Positions 34,786-43,906 of a stretch of 64,000 nucleotides of DNA are shown piece after piece. Source of the stretch: GCA-2746365 sp963711255. Lineage in GTDB: Bacteria > Pseudomonadota > Gammaproteobacteria > SZUA-229. Below the pieces are notes generated by a model. The model worked only from the letters and a program-made list of their open reading frames with translations, did no database searches and was not told the origin of the DNA. Position numbers and translations under genes: made by a program. Numbering within the stretch: the stretch's first letter is position 1; each line of letters starts with the position of its first letter. The DNA lies in contig CAVQDO010000021.1 of assembly GCA_963711255.1 (NCBI GenBank), positions 1 to 64,000 on the forward strand, read 5' to 3'.

Positions 34786-35235
34786 TTATGACAGCCCGTT
34801 ACCCGGCCCCTTACCTGACGGACGATCCTCCAGCTCTCGCTGCTCCTGCTTTTCCTGTTCCTGGCTTTCAGTTTTTTGCCTGCTGCTGACTACCTTGTTA
34901 ATCATTTTGCTGCGATTACGTTTATCCATCCAGCTGTTCTGGCTGAACTCACAATTCTGCCGCTCAAGATTCACATTCTGTTGCTGTTGATTAATAGCAA
35001 TATCAAGACGTTTTATAAACAGCCTGTAATCCTGTAACTGAACAGCAGACAAACCCGTCTGCCCTGCGGTGTTAAGTGCTGTTAAATATTGTTGACGATA
35101 ATTTAACAGTTCATTAAGCTGATTTTCATGCTGTTGAAGTTCACGCAGTACATCACCATGCTGCCTGGCAGCAGTTCTTTCGTTCTGCCTGGCAAGATCA
35201 GCAACAGGTTGTAATTTTTTAGATCGGGTCATCAT
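34786..35235 (-). CDS. fliJ: Flagellar export chaperone FliJ, copy A
   Basis: 149 residues, almost all charged alpha-helix. The start RSKKLQPVADLARQNERTAARQHGDVLRELQQHENQLNELLNYRQQY matches the FliJ N-terminus, and LNTAGQTGLSAVQLQDYRLFIKRLDIAINQQ its middle. FliJ inserts into the FliI ATPase ring like the gamma subunit of F1 and couples it to FlhA. The C-terminus is a Gln/Glu-rich tail (KTESQEQEKQEQRELEDRPSGKGPG) not usual for the family. It is the second of two adjacent FliJ-type genes, 20 bases downstream of copy B. Confidence 0.85.
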   Translation of the reverse strand: MMTRSKKLQPVADLARQNERTAARQHGDVLRELQQHENQLNELLNYRQQYLTALNTAGQTGLSAVQLQDYRLFIKRLDIAINQQQQNVNLERQNCEFSQNSWMDKRNRSKMINKVVSSRQKTESQEQEKQEQRELEDRPSGKGPGNGLS

Positions 35236-35255
35236 TCTGTAAGCACCACTGGTTA

Positions 35256-35705
35256 CTAATATTTTCTCTGGTAAGTTCTGTAATCTTTACTGGATAAATC
35301 GTCCGTACTGTCGATTAATGTTTCCTGCCTTGCTACAGCTTCCGTTGCTTCAAGCAACTCCAGCTTTTCCTTTATTTGCATATAATATTCACGTTTCTTT
35401 TTCCATATAACTCTGGATTCATCGTATTTTTCCTGGCTGATGTCGGCCTTGTACTGGCGTGTTTCAACCACGGTATCAAGATACTGTATCAACAGCTGGC
35501 ACTCTCTAACCTGTACAACCGACAGGCCTGACTCTTTTGCTGTTTTTAAACCGTCATGGCATTCTTTTCTGTAGCACAGCAATGTTTCAAGCTGCGTCTG
35601 GTTTTCAACGGCTTTCTTCTCACTATTAGCCATTTCATCACATGCTACACGCTCTTCACGGTGTGCTTTATCTGCCAGGCTGCGGGTTTGATCCAATTCG
35701 CTCAT
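35256..35705 (-). CDS. FliJ paralogue, copy B
   Basis: 149 residues of charged helix, aligning with copy A over the central part: NQTQLETLLCYRKECHDGLKTAKESGLSVVQVRECQLLIQYLDTVVETRQ against NQLNELLNYRQQYLTALNTAGQTGLSAVQLQDYRLFIKRLDIAINQQ. It lacks the basic RSKKLQPV start of copy A. It sits 15 bases after fliI, the usual place of fliJ. Two FliJ-type proteins beside one FliI suggest a duplication with divided roles, for instance ATPase stalk versus chaperone-escort function; inferred. Confidence 0.8.
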   Translation of the reverse strand: MSELDQTRSLADKAHREERVACDEMANSEKKAVENQTQLETLLCYRKECHDGLKTAKESGLSVVQVRECQLLIQYLDTVVETRQYKADISQEKYDESRVIWKKKREYYMQIKEKLELLEATEAVARQETLIDSTDDLSSKDYRTYQRKY

Positions 35706-35720
35706 TAACTTTTTTACTCC

Positions 35721-37082
35721 CTACTGTACCCGCTGTGAAACAATGTTTAGTAGTTCATTCAAACTATCATTAAAGGAAAACTGCTCGCTGGTATCCTGTT
35801 TTAAAAATTGCTGAAATATGTCATTAAATTCTATGGCTTCATCGATTTCCGGATCGCTGCCATGTTGATAGGCACCGACACTGATAAGGTCACGGTTTCT
35901 TTGATAAACAGAGTTCAGCCGTTTGAAGTGGCTTGCTGCAACTTTATGTTCGGGTGAAATCACATCATTCATTACCCGGCTGACAGAAGCTTCAAGATCA
36001 ATGGCCGGGAAATGGCCGGTTTCGGCTATCTGCCTGGACAGCATGATATGGCCGTCGAGCACGGCACGTGCTGAATCCACTATCGGATCATTGGCATCAT
36101 CACCTTCCGCCAGAACGGTATAGAAAGCCGTTATCGAACCGCCTTTTTCACCATTATTACCTGCGCGTTCAACCAGCTGCGGTAATTTTGCAAATACCGA
36201 TGGTGGATAACCCTTGGTTGCCGGCGGTTCGCCAATTGCCAGTGCAATTTCACGTTGTGCCTGGGCAAATCGTGTTAACGAATCCATTAGCAATAAAACA
36301 TTTAGCCCCTGGTCACGAAAATATTCAGCAACCGTAGTTGCCAGCCAGGCACCATGCATTCGCATTAATGGCGGACTATCGGCAGGGCTTGCCACAACAA
36401 CGGATCGTTCAAGGCCCTGCTCGCCCAGGATATTATCGACAAAATCTTTTACTTCTCGACCACGCTCACCAATCAAACCGACTACCACCACATCGGCTTC
36501 GGTATATCGCGTCATCATGCCGAGAAGGACACTTTTACCCACACCACTTCCCGCGAACAAACCAATTCGCTGACCACGACCAACCGTCAGCAGTGAATTA
36601 ATCGCCGCCACACCAACATCAAGTGGTTCGTTAATGGCCCATCGTGCCAGTGGATTACTGGGTTTACCGGCCAGTGGCATACTTTTGTTACTGTTTATCG
36701 GTCCCTTACCGTCGAGTGGATTTCCCGCAGCATCAATTACCCTGCCCAGCAGATCATCACCGACTTTAGCGGCATACATACCTTTACCGGGCAGCACCCG
36801 GGCATCGGGTACCAGTCCACGAATATCACCGGTTGGCATTAAAAATAAACGCTCGCCTGAAAAACCGACTACTTCTGCTTCCATATCACCATCTTCAGAA
36901 GCGACCAGGCAGCGTGCGCCAACGGGGGCATGCACACCAACCGTTTCCAGGGTTAAACCAACCATGCGTTTAAGCTTGCCTTCAACAACCATTGGCACCG
37001 GTTCCTGTGCACGTGATTTATATTCCTGTAATAATTCACAGAGTATCGGGCCGCGATTATATTGAGCCTGTGTATTTGTCAT
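35721..37082 (-). CDS. fliI: Flagellar export ATPase FliI
   Basis: 453 residues, F1-beta-like. Walker A GLFAGSGVGKSVLLGMM, the RGREVKDFV segment, Walker B NVLLLMDSLTRFAQAQREIALAIGEPPATKGYPPSVFAKLPQLVERAG. It hydrolyses ATP to feed substrates to the FlhA gate, with FliH as regulator and FliJ as stalk. In the operon fliE-F-G-H-I-J-J. Confidence 0.97.
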   Translation of the reverse strand: MTNTQAQYNRGPILCELLQEYKSRAQEPVPMVVEGKLKRMVGLTLETVGVHAPVGARCLVASEDGDMEAEVVGFSGERLFLMPTGDIRGLVPDARVLPGKGMYAAKVGDDLLGRVIDAAGNPLDGKGPINSNKSMPLAGKPSNPLARWAINEPLDVGVAAINSLLTVGRGQRIGLFAGSGVGKSVLLGMMTRYTEADVVVVGLIGERGREVKDFVDNILGEQGLERSVVVASPADSPPLMRMHGAWLATTVAEYFRDQGLNVLLLMDSLTRFAQAQREIALAIGEPPATKGYPPSVFAKLPQLVERAGNNGEKGGSITAFYTVLAEGDDANDPIVDSARAVLDGHIMLSRQIAETGHFPAIDLEASVSRVMNDVISPEHKVAASHFKRLNSVYQRNRDLISVGAYQHGSDPEIDEAIEFNDIFQQFLKQDTSEQFSFNDSLNELLNIVSQRVQ

Positions 37083-37125
37083 AGAAACTTTTTTCCTGCT
37101 GTTATAATTTTAGATTCCATGAATC

Positions 37126-37788
37126 TTAATCCCGTTCCTGATCATGAGCCTGGTCCTGGCTACGCTCACAACCCAGCACAGAAGCAATAACAGAATTAAT
37201 TCTGGACTCGACAGTGGCATCAATACTTGATGTCTGGCTCAGTACCCGGCAACCACCGCGTGTCAATACAGGATCTTCTACAATTTTCCAGTTCGAATCA
37301 TCGAAAGGTTGAACCAGCGTACTTCGAATCAGTTCAGCATCATTAGGGTGTAACACCAGGGTAATTTGTACCACCGAATCGGGCATCAGCTTGAGTGCTT
37401 CGCGCACAACAGCAATGACTTCTTCAGGAGATGTTTTTAATTCACGCCGTATTATCTGTTTGGCAATAAAAGTACATAACTCGGCCATCTCTGCTGCAAC
37501 CTTACCGTCAAGGTCACTTAGTGGCATCGACAGTGAAGCCATTATTGAATTCAGGTGAGATGACTGTACGGCACTTTCCTGTTGCCCCCTGGCAAGGCCT
37601 TCCATATATCCTTTGGCATAACTTTTTTCATAAGCCTGCTGGCGAATCAGTTTTTGCTGCTCACGATGCGTAATATTATTTGGATCTGTTAACTTGTAGT
37701 CGAAGTTAATATCTTCGGTCAGATCCAGTTGCGGCGCTTGCCATGTCTTGCACTCATTCTTTGCATCACAACTTAGAATTTTAGACAT
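37126..37788 (-). CDS. fliH: Flagellar export ATPase regulator FliH
   Basis: About 220 residues. The ATG at 37788 is chosen because AAAGGAG lies nine bases upstream, so it overlaps the fliG 3' end by eight bases. The middle helix shows glycine-spaced repeats (YEKSYAKGYMEGLARGQQ) typical of FliH, and the C-terminal domain resembles F1 delta (LCTFIAKQIIRRELKTSPEEVIAVVREALKLMPDSVVQITLVLHPNDAELI). Binds the FliI N-terminus and FliN. Confidence 0.94.
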   Translation of the reverse strand: MSKILSCDAKNECKTWQAPQLDLTEDINFDYKLTDPNNITHREQQKLIRQQAYEKSYAKGYMEGLARGQQESAVQSSHLNSIMASLSMPLSDLDGKVAAEMAELCTFIAKQIIRRELKTSPEEVIAVVREALKLMPDSVVQITLVLHPNDAELIRSTLVQPFDDSNWKIVEDPVLTRGGCRVLSQTSSIDATVESRINSVIASVLGCERSQDQAHDQERD

Positions 37789-38791
37789 ACTCATCATCTC
37801 CTTTACCGCCTAGTGATATTTCACCAGAATCTGCCAGACGTTGGGCAACGCCAAGAATTTCTTTCTGTGCATCTTCAACATCTTTAAGGCGGACAGGGCC
37901 TTTGGCTTCGAGATCCTCGCGCATCATATCAGCCGCGCGTGAGGACATATTATTGAATATTTTATCCTGCACCGAACTGTCAGCACCTTTCAAGGCAATG
38001 ATTAGCTGTTCGGACTGAACTTCGCGAAGTATCGCCTGCATGCCACGATCATCAACAGTCAACAGGTTTTCAAAGACAAACATACTGCCCTGAATTTCTT
38101 CTGCCAGGTCCTGATCCTGCTCGGTAATGGCTTCGGTAATAGCAGCCTCATCCGCGCTATCCATTAAGTTCAGAATATCAGCAGCAACTTTAACGCCACC
38201 AACACCTGAAGATTGCGTGCCACCTGTACTGGAAAACTGTTTTTCAAGAATAACGTTCAACTCTTCCAGTGCGCCGGGTGGCACAGTGTCAAGTGTTGCC
38301 ACACGCATTAATACGTCTGAACGTGACTGCTCTGAAAGATGCTTTAATATTTCAGCAGCATGATCACTATCAAGATAGGAAAGCACAATAGCAATTATCT
38401 GCGGGTGTTCATTCTTAACCACATCAGCAACGGCGCGAGGATCCATCCATTTAAGTGATTCAAGGCCTTTGGTTTTTTTATCGGATAATATGCGGGCAAT
38501 TACACCGCTCGCCTTTTCTTCACCAAGTGCGTTGTTTAACATTTTTGTAATATAGGCATCAGGATCGACGCCAACGCGGGACTTCTTATTTGTTGTTACA
38601 ACAAACTCGCTAATGACTGACTCAACTTTCTCATTAGTAATATCACCGAGTGACGCCATTATAGTGCCAACTTTCTGCACTTCTTTTGGTGCCATGTGTT
38701 TGAGAATTTCAGCGGCATTTTTTTCGCCAAGACTCATCATAAAAATGGCCGCACGCTCTGAACCTGAAATATTTTCCAACTCATCACTCAT
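37781..38791 (-). CDS. fliG: Flagellar motor switch protein FliG
   Basis: 336 residues. N-terminal domain ERAAIFMMSLGEKNAAEILKHMAPKEVQKVG binds FliF; the middle has the EHPQIIAIVLSYLDSDHAAEIL motif (family EHPQ); the C-terminal torque helix FENLLTVDDRGMQAILREVQSEQLIIALKGA carries the charged residues that contact the stator. The ATG at 38791 overlaps the fliF stop by eight bases, preferred to the GTG one codon earlier. Confidence 0.97.
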   Translation of the reverse strand: MSDELENISGSERAAIFMMSLGEKNAAEILKHMAPKEVQKVGTIMASLGDITNEKVESVISEFVVTTNKKSRVGVDPDAYITKMLNNALGEEKASGVIARILSDKKTKGLESLKWMDPRAVADVVKNEHPQIIAIVLSYLDSDHAAEILKHLSEQSRSDVLMRVATLDTVPPGALEELNVILEKQFSSTGGTQSSGVGGVKVAADILNLMDSADEAAITEAITEQDQDLAEEIQGSMFVFENLLTVDDRGMQAILREVQSEQLIIALKGADSSVQDKIFNNMSSRAADMMREDLEAKGPVRLKDVEDAQKEILGVAQRLADSGEISLGGKGDDEYV

Positions 38792-40409
38792 CACTTGTCA
38801 CCCATGAGTTCAATACCTGTGCAGCACGTTTAGGATCTTCATTGACCAGTGTACTGGCCATATCCATTAATTGCTGTCCGCCTGCCTGCTGTGATCTGCC
38901 CGCGCTCTGATTACTTAGCGTTAACATATCGCCCCCCATACTATTATGTTCAAGCTGTGCATTGTCTGAATTTGCTGCCAGTAAGGCCGCAGTATCTTCA
39001 CCGCGTACCGTCAGGTTTTTAAGCATTGGACGTAATATACCGAATGCAATCAGTAGTACCACAAGGCCGCCGAGTAACTGTTTGGCCAGACCCAGAACCC
39101 AGGGCTGTTCCCATATTGGCGGTTCTGGCATTGGAGCGACTTCTTCCGGTAATTTGAACTGTGTATTAACGACATTCAGCGTATCACCGCGGTCATCACT
39201 AAGCCCTACTGCTTCTCTTACCAGCGCAGTAACATATTTAATTTCTTCTTCTGTTAAAGGCGTTCTGGTGACTTTGCCTTTTTTGGAAACGGTTGCACGG
39301 TAGTCGACAATCACTGCAACAGAAAGTCTTTTCAATGTGGCCGGCGACTGACGAACATGACTGATGGTGCGGTCTATTTCATAATTACGCAGTGCGCGTG
39401 ATGATTTATTGCCAGTGGCAGATGGAGAATTAGCAGCAGCTGCGCCATCTCCTGTTTGCGGTGGCTGGTTTGATAATGCACCCGGAATACCAATGGCACC
39501 CAGACTGTTACTATTTTGTTCAAATAGCTGTTCACTACGCAGTGCTTTTTGTTCCGGTAAATAATTTTCCTTGGTTTCTTCAAGTGAAGTAAAGTCAATA
39601 TCTGCAACAACCTGAGCTCTGACGCCTTCACTGCCAACGATTGGCGTAATTATATCGAGAATACGTTTTACATAACGGTCTTCAAGCTTGCGCGTGTAAT
39701 CGAACTGCGTACTGCTAACCATCATGTCTGACTGGCTGCCGTTACTGCTTAGCAGTCTGCCTCTATCATCAACAACTGTTACGTCTTCAGCATTCAAGCC
39801 GGGCACACTGGAAGCAACGATATTGACAATACCAGCTGTTTGCACATCATCAATTGTGCGTCCTGCATACAGTTTAAGTACAACTGAAGCCGCTGGCTTG
39901 CTGGTTTTACGCACAAATGCCGACTGTTTTGGTATGGCAAGGTGAACTCGCGCGCTATCAACGATGTTTAACTTACTGATTGACTGCGCAAGCTCCCCTT
40001 CCAGAGCTCGTTTATATTGCGCTTTTAATAAAAAACTATTACTGCCCAGGCCCTGGTTTTTATCAAGCAGTTCATAACCAACATCACCTCTTTGTGAGAT
40101 CGCGACGTTAGCAAGTTTTATTCTGGCCTGCTGCAGCTCTTCTGCTGATACCAGTACACCACCGCTGGCCGGATCAAGTTTATAATCGATGCCGGCAGCA
40201 TCCAGTGACGTTGTCACCTGTGAAATATCTTTTGCTGAGAGGTTGCCATACAGCATGCTGTAATTTGGTGTTTGCGACCAGAGCGCAACCGTTACACCCA
40301 GTGCCACACTGACGGCAAGCCCGATCATCAACCCCAGCTGTTTCAAAGCGGGTAAAGAACCAAGTCCCTGCGCCTGCACGGCGACATTTTCTGCTGCTAC
40401 TAATGCCAT
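38784..40409 (-). CDS. fliF: Flagellar MS-ring protein FliF
   Basis: 541 residues. Membrane helices at about 25-47 and 440-462 flank the periplasmic ring-building motifs (TPNYSMLYGNLSAKDISQVTTSLDAAGIDYKL; ARVHLAIPKQSAFVR; ASVVLKLYAG; YEIDRTISHV). The C-terminal tail VNEDPKRAAQVLNSWVTSDE binds FliG. It is the first ring assembled. Forty-five bases separate it from fliE upstream. Confidence 0.97.
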   Translation of the reverse strand: MALVAAENVAVQAQGLGSLPALKQLGLMIGLAVSVALGVTVALWSQTPNYSMLYGNLSAKDISQVTTSLDAAGIDYKLDPASGGVLVSAEELQQARIKLANVAISQRGDVGYELLDKNQGLGSNSFLLKAQYKRALEGELAQSISKLNIVDSARVHLAIPKQSAFVRKTSKPAASVVLKLYAGRTIDDVQTAGIVNIVASSVPGLNAEDVTVVDDRGRLLSSNGSQSDMMVSSTQFDYTRKLEDRYVKRILDIITPIVGSEGVRAQVVADIDFTSLEETKENYLPEQKALRSEQLFEQNSNSLGAIGIPGALSNQPPQTGDGAAAANSPSATGNKSSRALRNYEIDRTISHVRQSPATLKRLSVAVIVDYRATVSKKGKVTRTPLTEEEIKYVTALVREAVGLSDDRGDTLNVVNTQFKLPEEVAPMPEPPIWEQPWVLGLAKQLLGGLVVLLIAFGILRPMLKNLTVRGEDTAALLAANSDNAQLEHNSMGGDMLTLSNQSAGRSQQAGGQQLMDMASTLVNEDPKRAAQVLNSWVTSDE

Positions 40410-40454
40410 TTACATTCTCTTATTTTATTATTCAAACAAAAATTAAACTGCACA

Positions 40455-40790
40455 CTAAACTTGCATATTCATCACTTCTTTATAGGCAGAGACCAGGTTG
40501 TTTCTAACCTGTGTCATCGCCTGAAAAGAAACACTGGCTTTCTGGATTGCGACCATAACTTCGCTTAAGTTCACATTAGGATCACCAACTTCAAATGCAG
40601 TAGATAAACTGGAAGCAGATTTCTGTGTCTCGTTTACCTGGTTAACAGAATCTTTTAATAACTGGCCAAAGTCTGCCCTGGCGGCTCCGCCTGCCTCGAC
40701 TGATCCAGCATCCATCGGCAATTTATTTTCTGCCATGGCTGCCATGTCCCGCATTTGATGTAGAAGCTGATTAATTTCTAAACCACTCAT
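40455..40790 (-). CDS. fliE: Flagellar MS ring-rod adapter FliE
   Basis: 111 residues. The C-terminal half DFGQLLKDSVNQVNETQKSASSLSTAFEVGDPNVNLSEVMVAIQKASVSFQAMTQVRNNLVSAYKEVMNMQV is the FliE family core. The ATG at 40790 has AGGTGG five bases upstream; an ATG three codons earlier has none. First gene of the fliEFGHIJJ operon. Confidence 0.95.
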   Translation of the reverse strand: MSGLEINQLLHQMRDMAAMAENKLPMDAGSVEAGGAARADFGQLLKDSVNQVNETQKSASSLSTAFEVGDPNVNLSEVMVAIQKASVSFQAMTQVRNNLVSAYKEVMNMQV

Positions 40791-40882
40791 AATGACCACC
40801 TGTTACACATTGCCCGTATTCGGACGTTTATTAATAGTTGCGGCATTGCCGCGTTATTTATTACTATTTCTACTCGTTATAG

Positions 40883-40909
40883 TTATCGGCATTTACTGAA
40901 ATATACTTA
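40883..40909 (-). promoter_or_regulatory. Possible FliA promoter of fliE operon
   Basis: The -10 element GCCGATAA is perfect on the minus strand, but at 11-base spacing the -35 reads TAAGTATA (4/8). No sigma54 match was found between fleR and fliE, so this is the only candidate I can offer. A late-type promoter at an early basal-body operon would be unusual, hence the low confidence. Confidence 0.35.
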
Positions 40910-40948
40910 GCCAAAGCCATAACTTGAAAATAATTCATAAGTTACTGT

Positions 40949-42334
40949 TTATGCAGGCAATGCCACGCCTGCATCGCGCATTCTTGCCAGTTTGTAGCGT
41001 AATGTGCGTGGGCTAATACCCAGTTTTTCTGCCACTTCCTTACGGCTGTTTTTCGCATTAAGCGCCGAAATGATCAGATCCTGTTCACGCGCTCTCAAAT
41101 CATTGTTCAAAGCTGACGGGGTTTCTTCTTCCATCTGAGGCTGAGGACTGACAGTATTCATGCTTGCCGATTCCAGTTGAGCAATGTCTTCAAACTGAAT
41201 ATCGTCGATGCTGATAACATTTCCGGTTTTTAATATCAGGGCGCGCTGAATAACATTATCCAGTTCACGAATGTTTCCGGGCCAGTTATGTGACATTAAA
41301 ACCTGCTGCACAGCATCTGAATAACTGACTGTTTCATTATCGGCCGAGTAATCCTTTAGCATATTATTAACCAGCGGCATGATGTCGCCTTTGCGCTGCG
41401 ACAGCGGTAATATGTTCAGCGGAAAAACGTTCAGCCGGTAAAAAAGATCTTCGCGGAATAAACCGTCGTTAACCAGTTGACGAAGGTCGCGATTAGTTGT
41501 GGCAATAATTCTTACATCCAGCTCGATTACTTTACTGCCGCCCAGGCGTTCAACTTCACGTTCCTGCAGCACCCTGAGTAATTTAGCCTGTAAAGCCAGG
41601 TCCATTTCAGTGATCTCGTCAAGTAGCAAAGTTCCACCCTGAGCCTGCTCGAATTTACCCTGTTTTGTTTGATAAGCACCGGTATAAGCGCCCTTCTCAT
41701 GACCAAACAGCACTGCTTCAAGCATTGCTTCAGGTATCGCTGCACAGTTAATTGCAATGAATGGTCCTTTGCGTCTTGATGAATTTTCATGAATAAAACG
41801 TGACACCACTTCCTTGCCTACACCTGACTCACCACTAATCATTACGGTGACTTCTGAAGCGGCTACACGTTTAGCAACCTGTGCAAGCTGTACACTTTTT
41901 TCATCGACAGAAATTAAACCACTGTCTGTTTTGTTATCTGTTTCTTTATTTACCGCTGTAAAACGCTGCACCATTTCGATAAGCGCCTCGTGATCGAACG
42001 GTTTTACCAGGTAATCAGCGGCACCTTCATGGATAGCGTTAACAGCACTCTCGATAGTTCCAAATGCAGTCATTAGTACCACTGGAAGTTCGGGGTACCT
42101 GGCCTTACTGTTTACAAGCAGTTCATTGCCACTCATCGGGCGCATCTGTACATCACTGATCAACATCGCTATATCGCTGTCCTGTTCCAGTGTTGTTAAT
42201 GCCTGTGTTCCATCTTCAGCTGTTACAACCGAGTAACCTTCCATTGTCAACGAACTACTCAATACGTCACGCAGTGATGGATCATCATCTACAATTAAAA
42301 CTTTAGCCATGACTGGGGTTTCTTGCGCAATCAT
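40949..42334 (-). CDS. fleR: Flagellar sigma54 response regulator FleR
   Basis: 461 residues: receiver (about 10-125; VDDDPSLRDVL, acceptor Asp in LISDVQMRPMSG, Lys in VKPFDHE), AAA+ sigma54 activator (Walker A GESGVGKE, GAYTGA loop, LLLDEITEM, FREDLFYRLNVFP) and a Fis-type helix-turn-helix (RKEVAEKLGISPRTLRYKLARM). It activates later sigma54 promoters when phosphorylated by FleS. The ATG at 42334 overlaps the fleS stop (ATGA) and has GAGGT six bases upstream; an internal ATG at 42310 lacks a ribosome site. The GAFTGA Phe is Tyr, a change seen in other working activators. Confidence 0.93.
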   Translation of the reverse strand: MIAQETPVMAKVLIVDDDPSLRDVLSSSLTMEGYSVVTAEDGTQALTTLEQDSDIAMLISDVQMRPMSGNELLVNSKARYPELPVVLMTAFGTIESAVNAIHEGAADYLVKPFDHEALIEMVQRFTAVNKETDNKTDSGLISVDEKSVQLAQVAKRVAASEVTVMISGESGVGKEVVSRFIHENSSRRKGPFIAINCAAIPEAMLEAVLFGHEKGAYTGAYQTKQGKFEQAQGGTLLLDEITEMDLALQAKLLRVLQEREVERLGGSKVIELDVRIIATTNRDLRQLVNDGLFREDLFYRLNVFPLNILPLSQRKGDIMPLVNNMLKDYSADNETVSYSDAVQQVLMSHNWPGNIRELDNVIQRALILKTGNVISIDDIQFEDIAQLESASMNTVSPQPQMEEETPSALNNDLRAREQDLIISALNAKNSRKEVAEKLGISPRTLRYKLARMRDAGVALPA

Positions 42335-43641
42335 AGTGTTACCTCATGCTTTGCTGCTATGTTCAATGTTTTATTCATTTGATAATTATTCGGTTTGATT
42401 GTCACAACGTTGTCTCGATGCCTGCTGACTTCGCTGCAAAGTAATGCATTAGTCTGCGCACAGGGAAAAGTCAGTTTAAAATTACTGCCCTCACCTTTTA
42501 CCGAGTCAATCAACAGCTCACCGCCATATTGCGCGACCGTGTTATTAACCACTGCAAGCCCAAGTCCCGTACCACTGGTTTTAGTGGTATAAAAAGGCTC
42601 AAGGATTCTTTCCTTTGTTTGCTCTGACATACCGCAAGCATTGTCTTTTATGGTAATTTCGAACTGCTTTTGATGATTCAGTAAAGCGTCGATTTCAATC
42701 AGTGCGCTGTTATTGTTTGCAACACAATCGAAGGATTCAATGGCGTTATTGATAATATTTTGCAGCGCGCTTAATAAAGCATCATTATTTGCCTGGATAG
42801 TAATTTCCTTGAGTGCTGCATCACATGTAAGTGAAATAATTTCACGTCGTTCTTCTGATTCCAGTAATGATTCAAGTTGAGCCATTAACTCAAAAGCATT
42901 GATATACTCTGACGCTGTCACATCACCCCTGGCAAAAACCAGCATGTCATTAACCATGCGCTCCAGGTGATATAACCTTTCTTTTGCTTTTTCTGCAAAG
43001 CTCAAGCTTTCGTTACGATCATTGTTAGGGTGATTTATTGTAGAAATGTATAAAATTGCTGATGACAGCGGCGTACGAACCTGGTGAGCCAGGCTGGCTA
43101 CCATTTCACCCAGCGAACTTAAGCGCTGCTGACGATTGAGTTTATTTTGCAGTTTGCGTGTTTCACTTATATCTGCAATTAATAGTATTTTTCCGTTTTC
43201 TTCACTGGCCATGCAGGCAGAAACAGGACAGGCTGTAATGGTCACCCAGCGACCGTCTTTTAAACGCAATTCATTGCCGGTAGAAATAATTGAATGCTGA
43301 GCGACATCTGACCATTTACCGTTTAAGGTGCTGACTGATACCTCGTCAAGGCCCAGCATTAAACGTGCTACCGGGTTAGCCTGGGTTATGTAATCACTGG
43401 AATCCAGCACAACAATGCCGGCAGGCAGTGCATCCAGTAAACTTTCGAGCCTGTTTGCCAGCACTTCTTTTTCAGCCAGTTGAACCAGGCGTTCATTCCT
43501 GGCTTCAGCAAGCTCCTTTGTTAAGCGTGCAACATGCGATTCAAGATCACCATAAGAGTCAGCCAGTTTTGCTGAAAACTGGTTAAACAGTTCAAACGCG
43601 TCTTCGAGTTGTTCGCCTGCTAAATTAATCTGATTATTCAT
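42331..43641 (-). CDS. fleS: Flagellar sensor kinase FleS
   Basis: 436 residues, no membrane helix, so cytoplasmic. N-terminal coiled coil (SYGDLESHVARLTKELAEARNERLVQLAEKEVLANRL), a PAS domain (about 70-175; LDALPAGIVVLDSSDYITQANPVA), HisKA with the phosphorylated His in ASLAHQVRTPLSSA, and an ATPase domain (NIINNAIESF, DNACGMS, GTGLGLAVVNNTVAQ). Partner of FleR, thought to sense basal-body progress. Preceded by a sigma54 promoter. Confidence 0.93.
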   Translation of the reverse strand: MNNQINLAGEQLEDAFELFNQFSAKLADSYGDLESHVARLTKELAEARNERLVQLAEKEVLANRLESLLDALPAGIVVLDSSDYITQANPVARLMLGLDEVSVSTLNGKWSDVAQHSIISTGNELRLKDGRWVTITACPVSACMASEENGKILLIADISETRKLQNKLNRQQRLSSLGEMVASLAHQVRTPLSSAILYISTINHPNNDRNESLSFAEKAKERLYHLERMVNDMLVFARGDVTASEYINAFELMAQLESLLESEERREIISLTCDAALKEITIQANNDALLSALQNIINNAIESFDCVANNNSALIEIDALLNHQKQFEITIKDNACGMSEQTKERILEPFYTTKTSGTGLGLAVVNNTVAQYGGELLIDSVKGEGSNFKLTFPCAQTNALLCSEVSRHRDNVVTIKPNNYQMNKTLNIAAKHEVTL

Positions 43642-43679
43642 TGCTGTTGTCTCATTGTGTTGCTTACGTAATTACAAGA

Positions 43680-43694
43680 GCAAAGATCGTGCCT
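43680..43694 (-). promoter_or_regulatory. Sigma54 promoter of fleSR
   Basis: Minus strand AGGCACGATCTTTGC, one change from TGGCAC-N5-TTGC. Predicted start about 27 bases before the fleS ATG. Confidence 0.8.
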
Positions 43695-43853
43695 ATTATT
43701 AAATAGCAAATAACATCAACAACTTACAAACAATGAAAACACCCGTGACAATCTTTCGTCATGTAATTCAGGCGCTATGTCAGCATAATGGCGTCAATTT
43801 TCCAGCGACCACTTAAAATTTCCTGCAAGTGCCACGCTGACTTACTATTGGAT

Positions 43854-43880
43854 TTAAGAAATAAAGAACACTGCCGATAG
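43854..43880 (+). promoter_or_regulatory. Possible FliA promoter of the gene at 43907
   Basis: GCCGATAG (7/8) preceded at 11-base spacing by TTAAGAAA (4/8); alternatively TTAAG-N14-GCCGATA in the Pseudomonas form. The start would be near 43887, only 20 bases before the ATG. Confidence 0.4.
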
Positions 43881-43906
43881 TTAATGTAAGGAAAACGGAT
43901 AAAATA

